Positions 54,389 through 63,275 of a stretch of DNA of 64,000 nt are shown here, piece by piece. The DNA lies in NCBI GenBank assembly GCA_902495325.1, contig CABUWK010000003.1, forward strand, positions 27,166 to 91,165, read 5' to 3'. The notes beneath the pieces were generated by a model that had not been told where the DNA came from, ran no database searches, and saw nothing but the letters and a program-made list of their open reading frames with translations. Source of the DNA: an uncultured Acidiphilium sp. Its GTDB lineage: Bacteria > Bacillota > Clostridia > Christensenellales > Borkfalkiaceae. A program made the position numbers and the translations under genes. The first letter of the stretch is position 1, and every line of letters starts with the position of its first letter.

Positions 54389-56284
54389 TTACCGGATCGT
54401 AACGGGCGCGCCGAAATCGTGTTCCAGCGTTTTCGCGTCCGCCGCCGTACGGTCTTCCGCCGTGCCGCCGCCTTCTTTTACGACTTCCACTTCGTAATCG
54501 CCGATCCCCTTAACCGTTTCGGAAAGAACGGCAAGGTTGCTTTCCTTCGTGATCGCCTGATAGCCGCTGTCGTCCTGAGCGACGATGCGGAGCGTTCTTC
54601 CGCTTAAACTCGCCTTCATTTCCTGACAGGCGACCCACAACATAATGTTGCCGCCCGCGCGGAGTTTGCGGATCACCGTACCCCAGAGCCGGGATGCGCT
54701 CATGCCGCCCGCGGGCGGCTCGTTCGCCGCCGAAGGGGAAACCGGCGCTTTTTCGCGTTGATCTCCGACCGGCGCGGATCCGGCAGATCTTACCGTCCCT
54801 GCGGATGCCGGAGCCGGAGAAGTTCCGGAAGCCGGGGCGGAAGAAACGAATCTTTCCGCCGCACGAGTCGGTTTCGGGGAATCCGCCGCCCTGCGCGAAC
54901 GTCCCGGCTGCGCGCCTGAAGAAAATCCGCCGTCGTAAAATTCTTCCGGCGGAACACCGGGATCTTCCGGCGGAGGCGCAAAACCGGGGTCGTCTCCGTA
55001 ATCTCCGGGATCGTTCGCCGTCTTTTTCGCGGTCGGTGCCCGTCGTTCTTCCGCCTTTTCCTTCATCAAAGTCACGCGTTCGGTATAAGGTTTGTTTTCC
55101 GCCTGCGGTTTTTCCGTTTTTACAACGAAATTTCCGCTGTTCAGCCTTTCTTCCAATGCGGAAATGCGGGAAAGAAGAGCGTCGATATTATAGTCCGCCG
55201 CAGGTTCGGCGGCTTTGATGCAGGCTGCTTCCAGCACCACCCTCGGCGTCTGCGAATAGCGGAGCGTCGCTTCCGCTTCGCTGAAAATCTCCACCGTCCG
55301 GAGCAGCCTGTGCTCGTCTACGGAATCGGCGAGTTGTTTCAGAGAAGAAAACACGTCATCCGGCAGTTCGAGAAGTTCTTTCGCCGTTTTGCACGTTTTG
55401 CAGACGATCAGTTCCCGAACCCTCGAAATCAGGTCGCGGCAAAGCACGCCGATACTCTTTCCCGAGTCGGCAAGGCTCTCCACGATCTCAAGCATTTCCC
55501 CCGTTTCGGACGCAAAAATATGAGCGAGCGTTTCGGTGATCTTCGAAGAATCGGTCGCGCCGAGGATCTCGAGCACGTCGCGGTAAGTCAGCTTGCCGTC
55601 CCGGTAAGAAACGCAGATATCGGCGATGGAAAGAGCGTCTCTCACACTGCCCGCCCCCGCTTTCGCAATCGCGACGAGGGCTTCTTCTTCGTATTCTTTG
55701 CCGATCTCCCGGTAAATTTTCCCGATCAGCGCGGCGATCTCCTTCGTGGGGATCAGATGGAAGTCGAACCGCATGCAACGGGACAGAATGGTGGAAGGCA
55801 GTTTGTGCACTTCCGTGGTGGCAAGGATGAACACCGCATGCTTCGGCGGCTCCTCCAGCGTTTTCAGAAGGGCGTTGAACGCTTCCGTCGTGAGCATGTG
55901 CACTTCGTCGATGATATAAACTTTGTACTTGCCGCTGACGGGCGGGTACTGAATTTTATCGCGGATCTCGCGCACGTTTTCCACTTTGTTGTTGGAAGCG
56001 GCGTCCATTTCGAGAATATCGAGATTGGAAGGATCCGCCAGCGCGCGGCAGACTTCGCACTTGCCGCAGGGCGAACCGTTCTCGGGGGAAAGACAGTTGA
56101 TCGCGCGTGCGAAAATTTTCGCCGCGGAAGTTTTTCCCGTTCCTCTCGCCCCGCAGAAAAGGTATGCGTGACCGATCCTGCCCGTTTCGATCTGATTGGT
56201 CAGCGTGCGAACGACGTGGTCCTGACCGATCAGCCCGCGGAAACCGCTCGGGCGAAATCTTCTGTATAATGCCAGATATGCCAT
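54389..56284 (-). CDS. dnaX: DNA polymerase III subunit gamma/tau
   Basis: 631 residues from MAYLALYRRFRP; an ATG 13 codons upstream reads into the leader and was rejected. Walker A GARGTGKT at residues 45-52, a four-Cys zinc module in CLSPENGSPCGKCEVC, Walker B VYIIDEVHML and sensor-1 FILATTEVHKLPSTILSRC. Domains III-V follow, with a long Pro/Ala/Glu linker at about 390-510. It is the clamp-loader motor of the replisome. No clear gamma-producing slippery site was spotted. Confidence 0.97.
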   Translation of the reverse strand: MAYLALYRRFRPSGFRGLIGQDHVVRTLTNQIETGRIGHAYLFCGARGTGKTSAAKIFARAINCLSPENGSPCGKCEVCRALADPSNLDILEMDAASNNKVENVREIRDKIQYPPVSGKYKVYIIDEVHMLTTEAFNALLKTLEEPPKHAVFILATTEVHKLPSTILSRCMRFDFHLIPTKEIAALIGKIYREIGKEYEEEALVAIAKAGAGSVRDALSIADICVSYRDGKLTYRDVLEILGATDSSKITETLAHIFASETGEMLEIVESLADSGKSIGVLCRDLISRVRELIVCKTCKTAKELLELPDDVFSSLKQLADSVDEHRLLRTVEIFSEAEATLRYSQTPRVVLEAACIKAAEPAADYNIDALLSRISALEERLNSGNFVVKTEKPQAENKPYTERVTLMKEKAEERRAPTAKKTANDPGDYGDDPGFAPPPEDPGVPPEEFYDGGFSSGAQPGRSRRAADSPKPTRAAERFVSSAPASGTSPAPASAGTVRSAGSAPVGDQREKAPVSPSAANEPPAGGMSASRLWGTVIRKLRAGGNIMLWVACQEMKASLSGRTLRIVAQDDSGYQAITKESNLAVLSETVKGIGDYEVEVVKEGGGTAEDRTAADAKTLEHDFGAPVTIR

Positions 56285-56330
56285 AATTTTCCTGATATCG
56301 CAGCTTACCGGTTTCCCCCGCAAGCAACTT

Positions 56331-56882
56331 TTACTGTAATTTTTTTCTGATCCTGAAAAGGGCGTTGTCCACCGCTTTTTCGCTCACGCCGAGTTTTTCG
56401 GCGATCTCCCGATAACAAAGCCCGGCGAGATACCCGCGAAGAACGCCGTATTCGAGAGAAGAAAGCGTCGCGGAAATTTTGCGGTCGAATTCCTCTTCGT
56501 CTTCTTTCCCGATCACCGTTTTCTCGGGGTCGATCTCCGAAACGAGTTTATCCCCTTCTTCGCTTAAATCGGACGATACGTTAAGCGGATAATTTCCCGC
56601 CGAAAGAGAGCGTTTCACCGCCGTTTTCATTCCAGATTCGACGCAGAGATGCGCGAAGGTAGAAAACGCCGTGCCCGCTTCCGGGTTATAGGTGTTCACG
56701 GCTTTTAAAAGACCGAGCATTCCTTCCTGCATCAGATCGTCGCGGTCGCCCCCGACGAGAAAATAGGAAGACGAAAGCCCCCGGATCATCTGCCGGTAAC
56801 GGTCGAACAGGGCGGGAAAAGCGTCGATATCCCCCTTTTTGTGCAGGTCGATCAATTCGCCGTCCGTCAGATCCTCAAACAT
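56331..56882 (-). CDS. sigH: RNA polymerase sigma factor SigH (Spo0H) type
   Basis: 183 residues, shorter than B. subtilis SigH (218). Region 2 is DLMQEGMLGLLKAVNTYNPEAGTAFSTFAHLCV, and region 4 is CYREIAEKLGVSEKAVDNALFRIRKKL. The gene order mrnC-rlmB-sigH is the standard location of spo0H in Firmicutes, which decides the assignment. SigH drives entry into sporulation. It starts 8 bases inside the end of rlmB. Another stress-type sigma-70 factor is possible but less likely. Confidence 0.88.
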   Translation of the reverse strand: MFEDLTDGELIDLHKKGDIDAFPALFDRYRQMIRGLSSSYFLVGGDRDDLMQEGMLGLLKAVNTYNPEAGTAFSTFAHLCVESGMKTAVKRSLSAGNYPLNVSSDLSEEGDKLVSEIDPEKTVIGKEDEEEFDRKISATLSSLEYGVLRGYLAGLCYREIAEKLGVSEKAVDNALFRIRKKLQ

Positions 56883-57600
56883 TTTTTCTCTGGCGCATCG
56901 CCTCGAACACGCCGACGCCCGTCGCGACGGAAGCGTTCAGAGAATTGACCTTTCCGTACATGGGAATGGAGATCATTCCGTCGCATTTTTCTCTCGTCAG
57001 TTTGTTCACGCCAGTATCCTCGCCGCCGACCACGAAACAGATCCTTCCTTTCAGATCCGTTTTATAGATCGACTGCCCGCCGAGCTCGAGCGCATACGTC
57101 CAGATATTCTGCTTTTTGATCTGCTCGATCGCGGAATTCAGATTCACCACACGGGCGATCTTCAGGTGATTCGCGCTGCCTTCCGAGATCCGCATAACGG
57201 CGTCCGTAACGCTCGCGCTCCTGTGCTTTCCGATCACCAGACCGTCAACCCCGGCGCACTCGCACACGCGGATAACGCTGCCGAGATTATGCGGATCTTC
57301 CACCCCGTCCAGAACGACGATAAACGCGTCCTCTTTCTCCTTGCACGCGTCTAAGATCGCGTCGAGTTCCTGATACCGATAATCGGACACGTAGGCGATA
57401 AACCCCTGATGCCGTCTGCTTTCGCTCTCTTTGTCGAGCACGGATTTATCGCAGAACTGAATTTTAACGCCCGCCTGTTTGATGCGCGAAACGAGATCTC
57501 TCGCCTCGGCGTCTCTCATGCCGTTCATCACAACCACTTTATCGATCGTCTTTTTCGTTTTCAACAGTTCGCGTACCGCGTTTTTTCCTTCGATTTTCAT
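56875..57600 (-). CDS. rlmB: 23S rRNA (guanosine-2251 2'-O)-methyltransferase, TrmH family
   Basis: 241 residues. The N-terminal RNA-binding domain starts MKIEGKNAVRELL. The SPOUT motifs are VLDGVEDPHNLGSVIRVCECAG (motif 1), CFVVGGEDTGVNKLTRE (motif 2) and SIPMYGKVNSLNASVATGV (motif 3, AdoMet knot). It methylates the P-loop guanosine of 23S rRNA. Start and the mrnC stop overlap as ATGA; the 3' end overlaps sigH. Confidence 0.95.
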   Translation of the reverse strand: MKIEGKNAVRELLKTKKTIDKVVVMNGMRDAEARDLVSRIKQAGVKIQFCDKSVLDKESESRRHQGFIAYVSDYRYQELDAILDACKEKEDAFIVVLDGVEDPHNLGSVIRVCECAGVDGLVIGKHRSASVTDAVMRISEGSANHLKIARVVNLNSAIEQIKKQNIWTYALELGGQSIYKTDLKGRICFVVGGEDTGVNKLTREKCDGMISIPMYGKVNSLNASVATGVGVFEAMRQRKNV

Positions 57601-58172
57601 ATTTCGTCTCCGTTGACCGCCGCGTTTTCTTCCGCCGCGGCGGGGTGTATTTCTTTCTTTTCTTCCGTCTTTCCTTCTGCGGCTTTCTCTTCCGGAATTT
57701 TATTCTCCGGGGCTTTGGTTTCCCCGGCTGCGCAAGCCGCCTGTTTTTCCTTCCGCACCTGCCCGGTTTCTTCCCGGGAAATGCGTTCCGCTAAAGCGAA
57801 CAGTTCGCTCAGCCTGTCGTAATTTCCCGTAAGATACAGATAGCCGAAAACCGCTTCGAGCGCGGTGGAAAGGTTATATTCCGCAACGGCTGCGTGTTTT
57901 GCCCGCGTGGGTTTCTTTGCGTTGCGCCCGCGGCGGAACACACTTTGCTCTTCTTCCGTGAGAGAAGGATAGATCCCTTTCGCGACGACCGCCTGCGCCC
58001 TTGCGCATACGACAGCGGAAGAAGCTTTGTTCAGATCGCCCGTTTTATAATCGCCTTCCGAAACAAGCTTTTCGCGCACGTAAAGAGAATAGACGGCGTC
58101 TCCCACAAACGCGAGCACGACGCCGCCGAGCGAATCCGTCTTTTCTTTTCCGAGTTTTTCGTTGAATTTCAT
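57597..58172 (-). CDS. mrnC: Mini-ribonuclease III with long acidic/Ala-rich tail
   Basis: 191 residues. Residues 1-135 are the whole Mini-III domain (LAFVGDAVYSLYVREKLV with the RNase III signature Asp/Glu, then LTEEEQSVFRRGRNAK and EYNLSTALEAVFGYLYL). It trims 23S rRNA ends. The last about 50 residues are an unusual Glu/Ala/Lys/Pro low-complexity tail (TKAPENKIPEEKAAEGKTEE) not found in typical 140-residue MrnC. First gene of the operon behind a strong promoter. Confidence 0.92.
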   Translation of the reverse strand: MKFNEKLGKEKTDSLGGVVLAFVGDAVYSLYVREKLVSEGDYKTGDLNKASSAVVCARAQAVVAKGIYPSLTEEEQSVFRRGRNAKKPTRAKHAAVAEYNLSTALEAVFGYLYLTGNYDRLSELFALAERISREETGQVRKEKQAACAAGETKAPENKIPEEKAAEGKTEEKKEIHPAAAEENAAVNGDEI

Positions 58173-58206
58173 ATCCGCCTTCCGACACCGAAGCCTATAT
58201 AATTAA

Positions 58207-58235
58207 AGTATATCATAAAACGGTTTTTTTTTCAA
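58207..58235 (-). promoter_or_regulatory. Sigma-A promoter of the mrnC-rlmB-sigH-dnaX-ybaB-recR operon
   Basis: On minus, TTGAAA (58235-58230), 17 bases and TATACT (58212-58207), 35 bases before the mrnC ATG. Confidence 0.82.
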
Positions 58236-58284
58236 CGGTTTTCGCCTGAAAAATCGATAAAAAAGGTGAACGGAGCGAAAAAGA

Positions 58285-58314
58285 AAAAGCGACGCCCCGT
58301 AAAGTGCGCCGCCG
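58285..58314 (-). terminator. Terminator after the PRC-barrel gene
   Basis: On minus, GCGGCG pairs with CGTCGC over a loop and is followed by TTTTTCTTTTT. Confidence 0.65.
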
Positions 58315-58338
58315 AAGTTTTTCAGATCCCCGGTTCTC

Positions 58339-58629
58339 TCATTCCTCTTCGTTTTCTTCTCTTTCCGCCGCGGGACGATTTTTGCAGCCGCATTCCCCCG
58401 GCGCGCCGACTTTCACAAGGATCGAATCGTCACCGATCCGATCGATACATCCGAACCCGATGATGAGTTCGCTTCCGCCGAAAAGCCCGCCTTTCTTTCC
58501 CGGTACGATGATCCCCGTCACCCGTCCGTCCGGACAGGAGATCACGAGATCGCAGATCTTCCCGAGGTTTTTCCCGTCGGACAGATTGATCACGCTTTTC
58601 TTTTTCAGATCCGAATAATTATATTCCAT
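58339..58629 (-). CDS. YlmC/YmxH-family PRC-barrel sporulation protein
   Basis: 96 residues. A single PRC barrel: LKKKSVINLSDGKNLGKICD, GRVTGIIVPGKK, LIIGFGCIDRIGDDSILV, with a CxC and acidic tail (CGCKNRPAAEREENEEE). YlmC/YmxH proteins are small, conserved in spore formers and usually lie just after sigG, as here. Their molecular role is not settled. A ribosome site (GGCGGAAAT) precedes the ATG. Confidence 0.88.
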   Translation of the reverse strand: MEYNYSDLKKKSVINLSDGKNLGKICDLVISCPDGRVTGIIVPGKKGGLFGGSELIIGFGCIDRIGDDSILVKVGAPGECGCKNRPAAEREENEEE

Positions 58630-58741
58630 ATTTCCGCCTCGCTGTCATCATTTTATGCGTTGCAAAAACAAAATATGCCTTGCTATAAGCCGATTAAGCC
58701 TGCCATTCGTCATCATCGACCGTTTTTTCGGAAAATCTTTT

Positions 58742-59515
58742 TCAGTTCGTCATTCTGCTCTTCACGCTTTTCAGCGCGCTCTTCTCGAGCCTTGACACCT
58801 GCGCCTGCGACAACCCGATCTCCGCCGAAATTTCCGTCTGCGTTTTCCCTTCGTAATAGCGTTTATACAGAATGGAACGCTCCCGGTCGCCGAGCCCGCC
58901 GATCGCCGATTCCAGCGCGACGTTCTCCGTCCACTTTTCGGCGGTATTCCTTTCGTCGCCGATCTGATCCATCAGTTCGAGAGCGTCTCCCGACTTGTTA
59001 TATACGGGATCGAACAGGGAAACGGGATCGGAAATGGCGTCGAGCGCGTAAACGACTTCTTTTCTGGCAAGGGAAACGCGCTCCGCGATCTCGTCGAGTG
59101 TGGCGGAATCGTTTTTCTCCGCTTCGATGTCCGTGCGCGCCTGCAGAATACGATACGCCGTATCGCGGACGCTTCGCGATACCCGCAGGCTATTGTTTCC
59201 GCGGATCACGCGCTTGATCTCCCCCACGATCATCGGAACGGCATAAGTGGAAAACCTCACACCGACGGACAGATCGAAGTTATCGATCGACTTCATAAGC
59301 CCGATCATTCCCGCCTGAAACAGATCGTCGGAAGAAACTTTCGTCTGCGGAAAACGCCTGATCACTGACAGCACGAGCCGCACGTTCGCAAGCGCGAACG
59401 TCTCCCGCGCCCCCTCGTCGCCTTCTTTTATTCTTGCAAGCAGTTCTTCGCTTTCGCGGTACGTCAGTCTTTTTAAACTCGAAGTATCGACCCCGCAGAT
59501 TTCAACTTTACTCAC
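58742..59515 (-). CDS. sigG: Forespore sigma factor SigG
   Basis: 257 residues from GTG with GGAGAG upstream, matching the 260-residue B. subtilis protein; a longer frame upstream has no conserved sequence. The N-terminus VSKVEICGVDTSSLKRL is diagnostic of SigG. Region 2 is DDLFQAGMIGLMKSIDNFDLSVGVRFSTYAVPMI, and region 4 is GKTQTEISAEIGLSQAQVSRLEKSAL. It directs late forespore transcription. It sits downstream of spoIIGA-sigE in the normal Firmicute order. The 154-base gap before it contains GAATA about 16 bases from CGATAATA, possibly a forespore promoter (weak). Confidence 0.96.
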   Translation of the reverse strand: MSKVEICGVDTSSLKRLTYRESEELLARIKEGDEGARETFALANVRLVLSVIRRFPQTKVSSDDLFQAGMIGLMKSIDNFDLSVGVRFSTYAVPMIVGEIKRVIRGNNSLRVSRSVRDTAYRILQARTDIEAEKNDSATLDEIAERVSLARKEVVYALDAISDPVSLFDPVYNKSGDALELMDQIGDERNTAEKWTENVALESAIGGLGDRERSILYKRYYEGKTQTEISAEIGLSQAQVSRLEKSALKSVKSRMTN

Positions 59516-59669
59516 GCGGTAACTCTCCTCTCTTACGGGGGTTGCCCGGAAGATATGTACCGCGTTTATTATCGTCCTTTTCCCGTTTTTTATTCCCCGC
59601 CGGAAAATCAAAAACGAAAAATAAGCTGTTTATCGGCTTATCGGCATGTTTTTAAAAAAGCAAAAGCCG

Positions 59670-60374
59670 TCAGCCGAACTTTTTCATTTCTTTTCTCAGC
59701 CTCGTAACGATCTTCTTTTCGAGCCTGGATATGTAACTTTGCGAAATGCCGAGAAGGTCCGCAACCTCTTTCTGCGTCATCTCTTCCGTACCGTTCAGCC
59801 CAAACCGGAGATCCATGATCTTTTTCTCGCGCGGGCTCAGTTTTGCAATGGCTTCTTTCAGCATTTCGTGTTCCGCACTCGTTTCGATGTCTTTGTACAC
59901 CACGTCGTTATCGGTGCCGAGCACATCCGAAAGCAAAAGCTCGTTGCCTTCCCAGTCTACGTTTAAAGGCTCGTCGAGAGAGACTTCCCCTTTCAGCTTA
60001 ACGACCCGCCTTAAATACATCAGGATTTCATTTTCGATACAGCGGGACGCATAGGTGGCGAGCTTGATGTTTTTATCCGTATTGAAGGTATTCACAGCCT
60101 TGATCAGCCCGATCGTACCGACGGAAATCAGATCGTCGAGCTCCACGCCCGTGTTATCGAACTTGCGGGCGATGTACACCACAAGGCGAAGGTTGTGTTC
60201 GATCAGGTCGTTCCGGATCGACTCTCCTTCCTCTTCGAGACGGGATAAGATCTCCTGCTCTTCGTCCGCCGTATAAGGCTTCGGCAGAACTTCCGCCCCG
60301 GAGAGATAATGGATCGCGTTCTCATCGCTTTGCGCAAAAAACTTCCGTAACATTCCGGCTATCGTTTTCAACAT
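59670..60374 (-). CDS. sigE: Mother-cell sigma factor SigE (pro-form)
   Basis: 234 residues from the ATG after AGGAGGAAGG. It starts with a short hydrophobic/basic pro-segment ([20 protein letters not shown]) followed by [18 protein letters not shown], the SigE cleavage neighbourhood. Region 2 is [29 protein letters not shown], and region 4 is [23 protein letters not shown]. The pro-segment is removed by the SpoIIGA protease encoded just upstream. It activates early mother-cell genes. Confidence 0.97.
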   Translation of the reverse strand: MLKTIAGMLRKFFAQSDENAIHYLSGAEVLPKPYTADEEQEILSRLEEEGESIRNDLIEHNLRLVVYIARKFDNTGVELDDLISVGTIGLIKAVNTFNTDKNIKLATYASRCIENEILMYLRRVVKLKGEVSLDEPLNVDWEGNELLLSDVLGTDNDVVYKDIETSAEHEMLKEAIAKLSPREKKIMDLRFGLNGTEEMTQKEVADLLGISQSYISRLEKKIVTRLRKEMKKFG

Positions 60375-60409
60375 GTTTCCTTCCTCCTGTCGTTCGGCGT
60401 CTGCCGGAC

Positions 60410-61249
60410 TCACACGACCCTTCTCTCCTCTTCCGCCGCCGCGGGATTCAACAAAAGATCGTATTCTCCCCCGTTGCAGAACGGCTTTTTTGAAAGACCT
60501 ATCGCTACGTTGTATATTATATTCGCCTCTTCGCCGCGATATATCTTTAATTTTTCCAAAACGTACACGGGGACGTGATCTTTTCCCGAAACGGTGGAAA
60601 AATACATTTCGTTCGCCCTTTTCCCCGCCAGCGCGCCGCTCGTTCTCAGCTTAGCGGAAAGCTCGGGAGAGGCAAGGATCACGGGAAGCCCGCTTTTCCG
60701 GTCGAACAATGTATTTCCGCTGTCGATAAAACCTTTTACCGAAAAACTCATGTCGCCGATCACGACCTCGCAATCTCTCAGAAAAGGGAAAACCGTCCTT
60801 TTCCGATAGAGCGACAAAGCGACCTTTCCGACCGCACGCGATAACGAATATACAAACGCAAGCAATCCGCCGAGACAAACCTCTCCCCCATACGCCCCGG
60901 ACAGGAAATCGAACGAAACCCCAAACGCATGGCAAACGGCGTAAACCGCGCCGCCGAACGAGAAGGTCAGAAGGAGAAGCAAAAGGTAATCCGATATGTA
61001 TTGCCGCACGCTTTCACATCTGCCGGAAAGCAGACTCATAACGAAACCGCACAGCAGTTTCAGCGCGATCGCCGGCGCAAGAGGAAGAGAAAGCAACGGA
61101 AAGACGCATGCGGTCGCCGCGCCGAACAAGGACGAGAAAAAGATCCTCGCCTTGTTCCGTTTCCGATGGAAGCACTTTTTCACAAGACTTAAAAGCAGGC
61201 TGTCGATCACTACGTTATCGATGATCACGTATTCGATATAAACCACCAT
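60410..61249 (-). CDS. spoIIGA: Sigma-E processing peptidase SpoIIGA
   Basis: 279 residues. Five N-terminal membrane helices begin [20 protein letters not shown], which matches the family N-terminus and fixes this ATG. The C-terminal cytoplasmic aspartic-protease-like half has [11 protein letters not shown], with the catalytic Asp, and [12 protein letters not shown]. It cleaves pro-SigE in the mother cell after a forespore signal. No clear Shine-Dalgarno site is seen and a -10 box ends only 10 bases before the ATG, so the mRNA may be nearly leaderless. It precedes sigE by 35 bases. Confidence 0.94.
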   Translation of the reverse strand: MVVYIEYVIIDNVVIDSLLLSLVKKCFHRKRNKARIFFSSLFGAATACVFPLLSLPLAPAIALKLLCGFVMSLLSGRCESVRQYISDYLLLLLLTFSFGGAVYAVCHAFGVSFDFLSGAYGGEVCLGGLLAFVYSLSRAVGKVALSLYRKRTVFPFLRDCEVVIGDMSFSVKGFIDSGNTLFDRKSGLPVILASPELSAKLRTSGALAGKRANEMYFSTVSGKDHVPVYVLEKLKIYRGEEANIIYNVAIGLSKKPFCNGGEYDLLLNPAAAEEERRVV

Positions 61250-61258
61250 AGCGTTGCA

Positions 61259-61264
61259 ATTATA
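61259..61264 (-). promoter_or_regulatory. Extended -10 box of spoIIGA-sigE
   Basis: TGGTATAAT (extended -10) lies directly upstream of the spoIIGA ATG with no -35 box at 17 bases, fitting an activator-dependent promoter. CCCGACA about 55 bases further up matches five of seven bases of a Spo0A box (TTCGACA). Confidence 0.55.
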
Positions 61265-61373
61265 CCACACCTTCCGCCGTCGTTTTACTTCCCTTTTTAT
61301 CCGAAAAAAGGTTTTCTTGTCGGGAAGAAAGGTGAAATCGGGGAAGCGATTCCGAAAAAAAGACTTAACGTTT

Positions 61374-61412
61374 AAAAAGCCCGCAGAATTTCTCCTGCGA
61401 GCCTTTTGCCGT
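61374..61412 (-). terminator. Terminator after PH-like membrane protein gene
   Basis: On minus, GCTCGCAG pairs with CTGCGGGC over an eight-base loop, followed by TTTTTAAA. Confidence 0.82.
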
Positions 61413-61464
61413 TCTTATTTTATTTTTCACCGGGTCAAGAAATCTGTTATTTCATAGAAGCCTG

Positions 61465-61920
61465 TTATTTGTTTCCGTCGTCTTTTATTTTCAACAAAAC
61501 CTGCGTAACGCCTTTCATCACCCCGGTACGGTAAACTTTATCCGCCGTGTAAATGTAGAGCGCTCCTCTGCTACGTCCGAAAATCCCTCGTCTTCCGGTA
61601 TAAACGTCATAATTAACGATTTCACTGAAAGGAATTTCCTTCCATTTCCACCAACGCCATACATATAAGTAACTTTCGTCTTTTCGGATAAAACAATCCG
61701 GTTTCCTGATTTCATACGGGACATAAACGATCATACATGCGCCCCACACGATCCAGACATCGAAATAATATCTGTAAATGATGTCTCCGGACGAAAACCT
61801 CATCGGAACAAAGAAAAAACCGCAGACAGGAAATAATATGACAAGACACCAAAATATCAGTCTGTCTTTATAGCCGAGCTTTTCAGCCTTCTCCACCCTT
61901 TCCCTTAATTCTTTTTTCAT
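61465..61920 (-). CDS. Small membrane protein with bacterial PH-like domain, unknown
   Basis: 151 residues. Charged N-terminus, two membrane helices (about 20-40 and 55-72), then a C-terminal segment with the strand pattern of bacterial PH domains: FIRKDESYLYVWRWWKWKEIPFSEIVNYDVY, GALYIYTADKVYRTGVMKG and VLLKIKDD. No strong ribosome site is seen; the upstream sequence is A/T-rich. It is probably a membrane-associated scaffold. The function is not known and the domain call is moderate. Confidence 0.7.
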   Translation of the reverse strand: MKKELRERVEKAEKLGYKDRLIFWCLVILFPVCGFFFVPMRFSSGDIIYRYYFDVWIVWGACMIVYVPYEIRKPDCFIRKDESYLYVWRWWKWKEIPFSEIVNYDVYTGRRGIFGRSRGALYIYTADKVYRTGVMKGVTQVLLKIKDDGNK

Positions 61921-61986
61921 ATTAAAAATATCGTTTTATCAACTTATCGCGTGACATTTATCATAAACATGCGTCATACGGCAGAC

Positions 61987-63095
61987 TTACTGTTTTGCGA
62001 TCTCCTCGATCACGCCGTTCATTTCGTCCAGGCGGGAAATCATGTCCTCGGCAAGTTTCAGCTGGCAACGGCTTCTTACCAGGTTGTGCTCGGGGTAAGA
62101 AACGTGGAAATACAGATCGCCGTCGAGATAGTCCGTCAGAAAGCGCATGCCGCATTCCACCGTCATGGTAACGGCGCCGAGCGCAAGCGTTTTTCTTTCG
62201 TTTTCGGAAAGGGTTTTCCCCACCACGGAAACAAACCCTTTGCTGAATGCTCTGAATTTGTTCATATCGAGCGAAACGAGAGAAAGATCGCTTTCGTCTT
62301 CGTCGGCGGTGTTGGCGGTAAATCGGATCGCGTCTCCAAAATCGAACCCTACGAGCCCCGGCATTACCGTATCGAGATCGATCACGGAAAGATGAGAAAA
62401 ATCGTCTTTATCGAAAAGAACGTTGTTGCATTTCGTGTCGTTATGAGTCACCTTCAAAGGCAATTCTCCCGCGCGTTGCATTTTATACATTTTCGTCGCA
62501 AGATCCTCTAAGGCGAGATAGCCGTCGATCTCTTTTTGTACGGAAGAACGTCTGCCGGCTTTGTCGGCTTCGATCGCCGCACGGAAAAGAGCGTAACGGT
62601 TTACCGTGTTGTGAAAATGAGGGATCGCGATATGTAACGATTCCACGGGATAATCGGACAGATAATACTGAAACTCCCCGAAAGCTTTTCCCGATTCTTC
62701 GATCACTTTCAGATTGTCCGTCATATTGAAGGTCACGGAGTCGTCGATAAACCGACAGCAACGCCAGTATTCGCCGTCCTGATCGACGAAAAACGGCTTC
62801 ATCGTTTTCGCAAGCAGATAGTGAAGAACATAGCGTTTCGCGCTGCCCCCCGTTTGCGTCTTGATTTTATTGCGGATATACTCCGTAACGCTTACGATAT
62901 TTTCCATCACATTTTCGGGCGAAGCGAATACGTAGCGGTTGATTTTTGTAAAATATAATCTTTTACCACGCCGTCTCTCAGAAAATAAACGCGGAACGTG
63001 CTGTTGATGTGCCCGTTCGTCATCACTTCGAAGGAGAGGTATTCTCCCGTAATTCCGAATTGCGCACACATTTTTTTGATCACTCTGTTATTCAT
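61987..63095 (-). pseudogene. Aminoglycoside-phosphotransferase-like kinase, frameshifted in an A run
   Basis: Two frames join into one protein of about 368 residues. The first frame gives MNNRVIKKMCAQFGITGEYL...GHINSTFRVYFL...YILQK. After the break, INRYVFASPENVMENIV continues to the end, through THNDTKCNNVLFD (catalytic loop) and SVIDLDTVMPGLVGFDFGD (metal-binding Asp). Adding one A to the five-A run (T run at 62943-62947 on plus) restores the frame exactly. The family phosphorylates small alcohols, sugars or choline-like compounds; the substrate is unknown. The break may be an assembly error or a true mutation. Confidence 0.85.
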
Positions 63096-63214
63096 GCCAT
63101 AATCCCTTCCTGTTGTTTTTGAATATTCTCCGACTTTGCCGAGAGGAATTTAAACCCCGCCCGACTTTTGACACATTCTGTCGGAAAAGGCGGAAAAACA
63201 TATTCATCTTTACC

Positions 63215-63243
63215 ATTATAGCACGATAAAAACATTTTTGCAA
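63215..63243 (-). promoter_or_regulatory. Sigma-A promoter of the kinase gene
   Basis: On minus, TTGCAA (63243-63238), 17 bases and TATAAT (63220-63215), 120 bases before the ATG. Confidence 0.83.
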
Positions 63244-63275
63244 CCCTTTCGCCCCAAAACCGCTTTTTTGCATAA

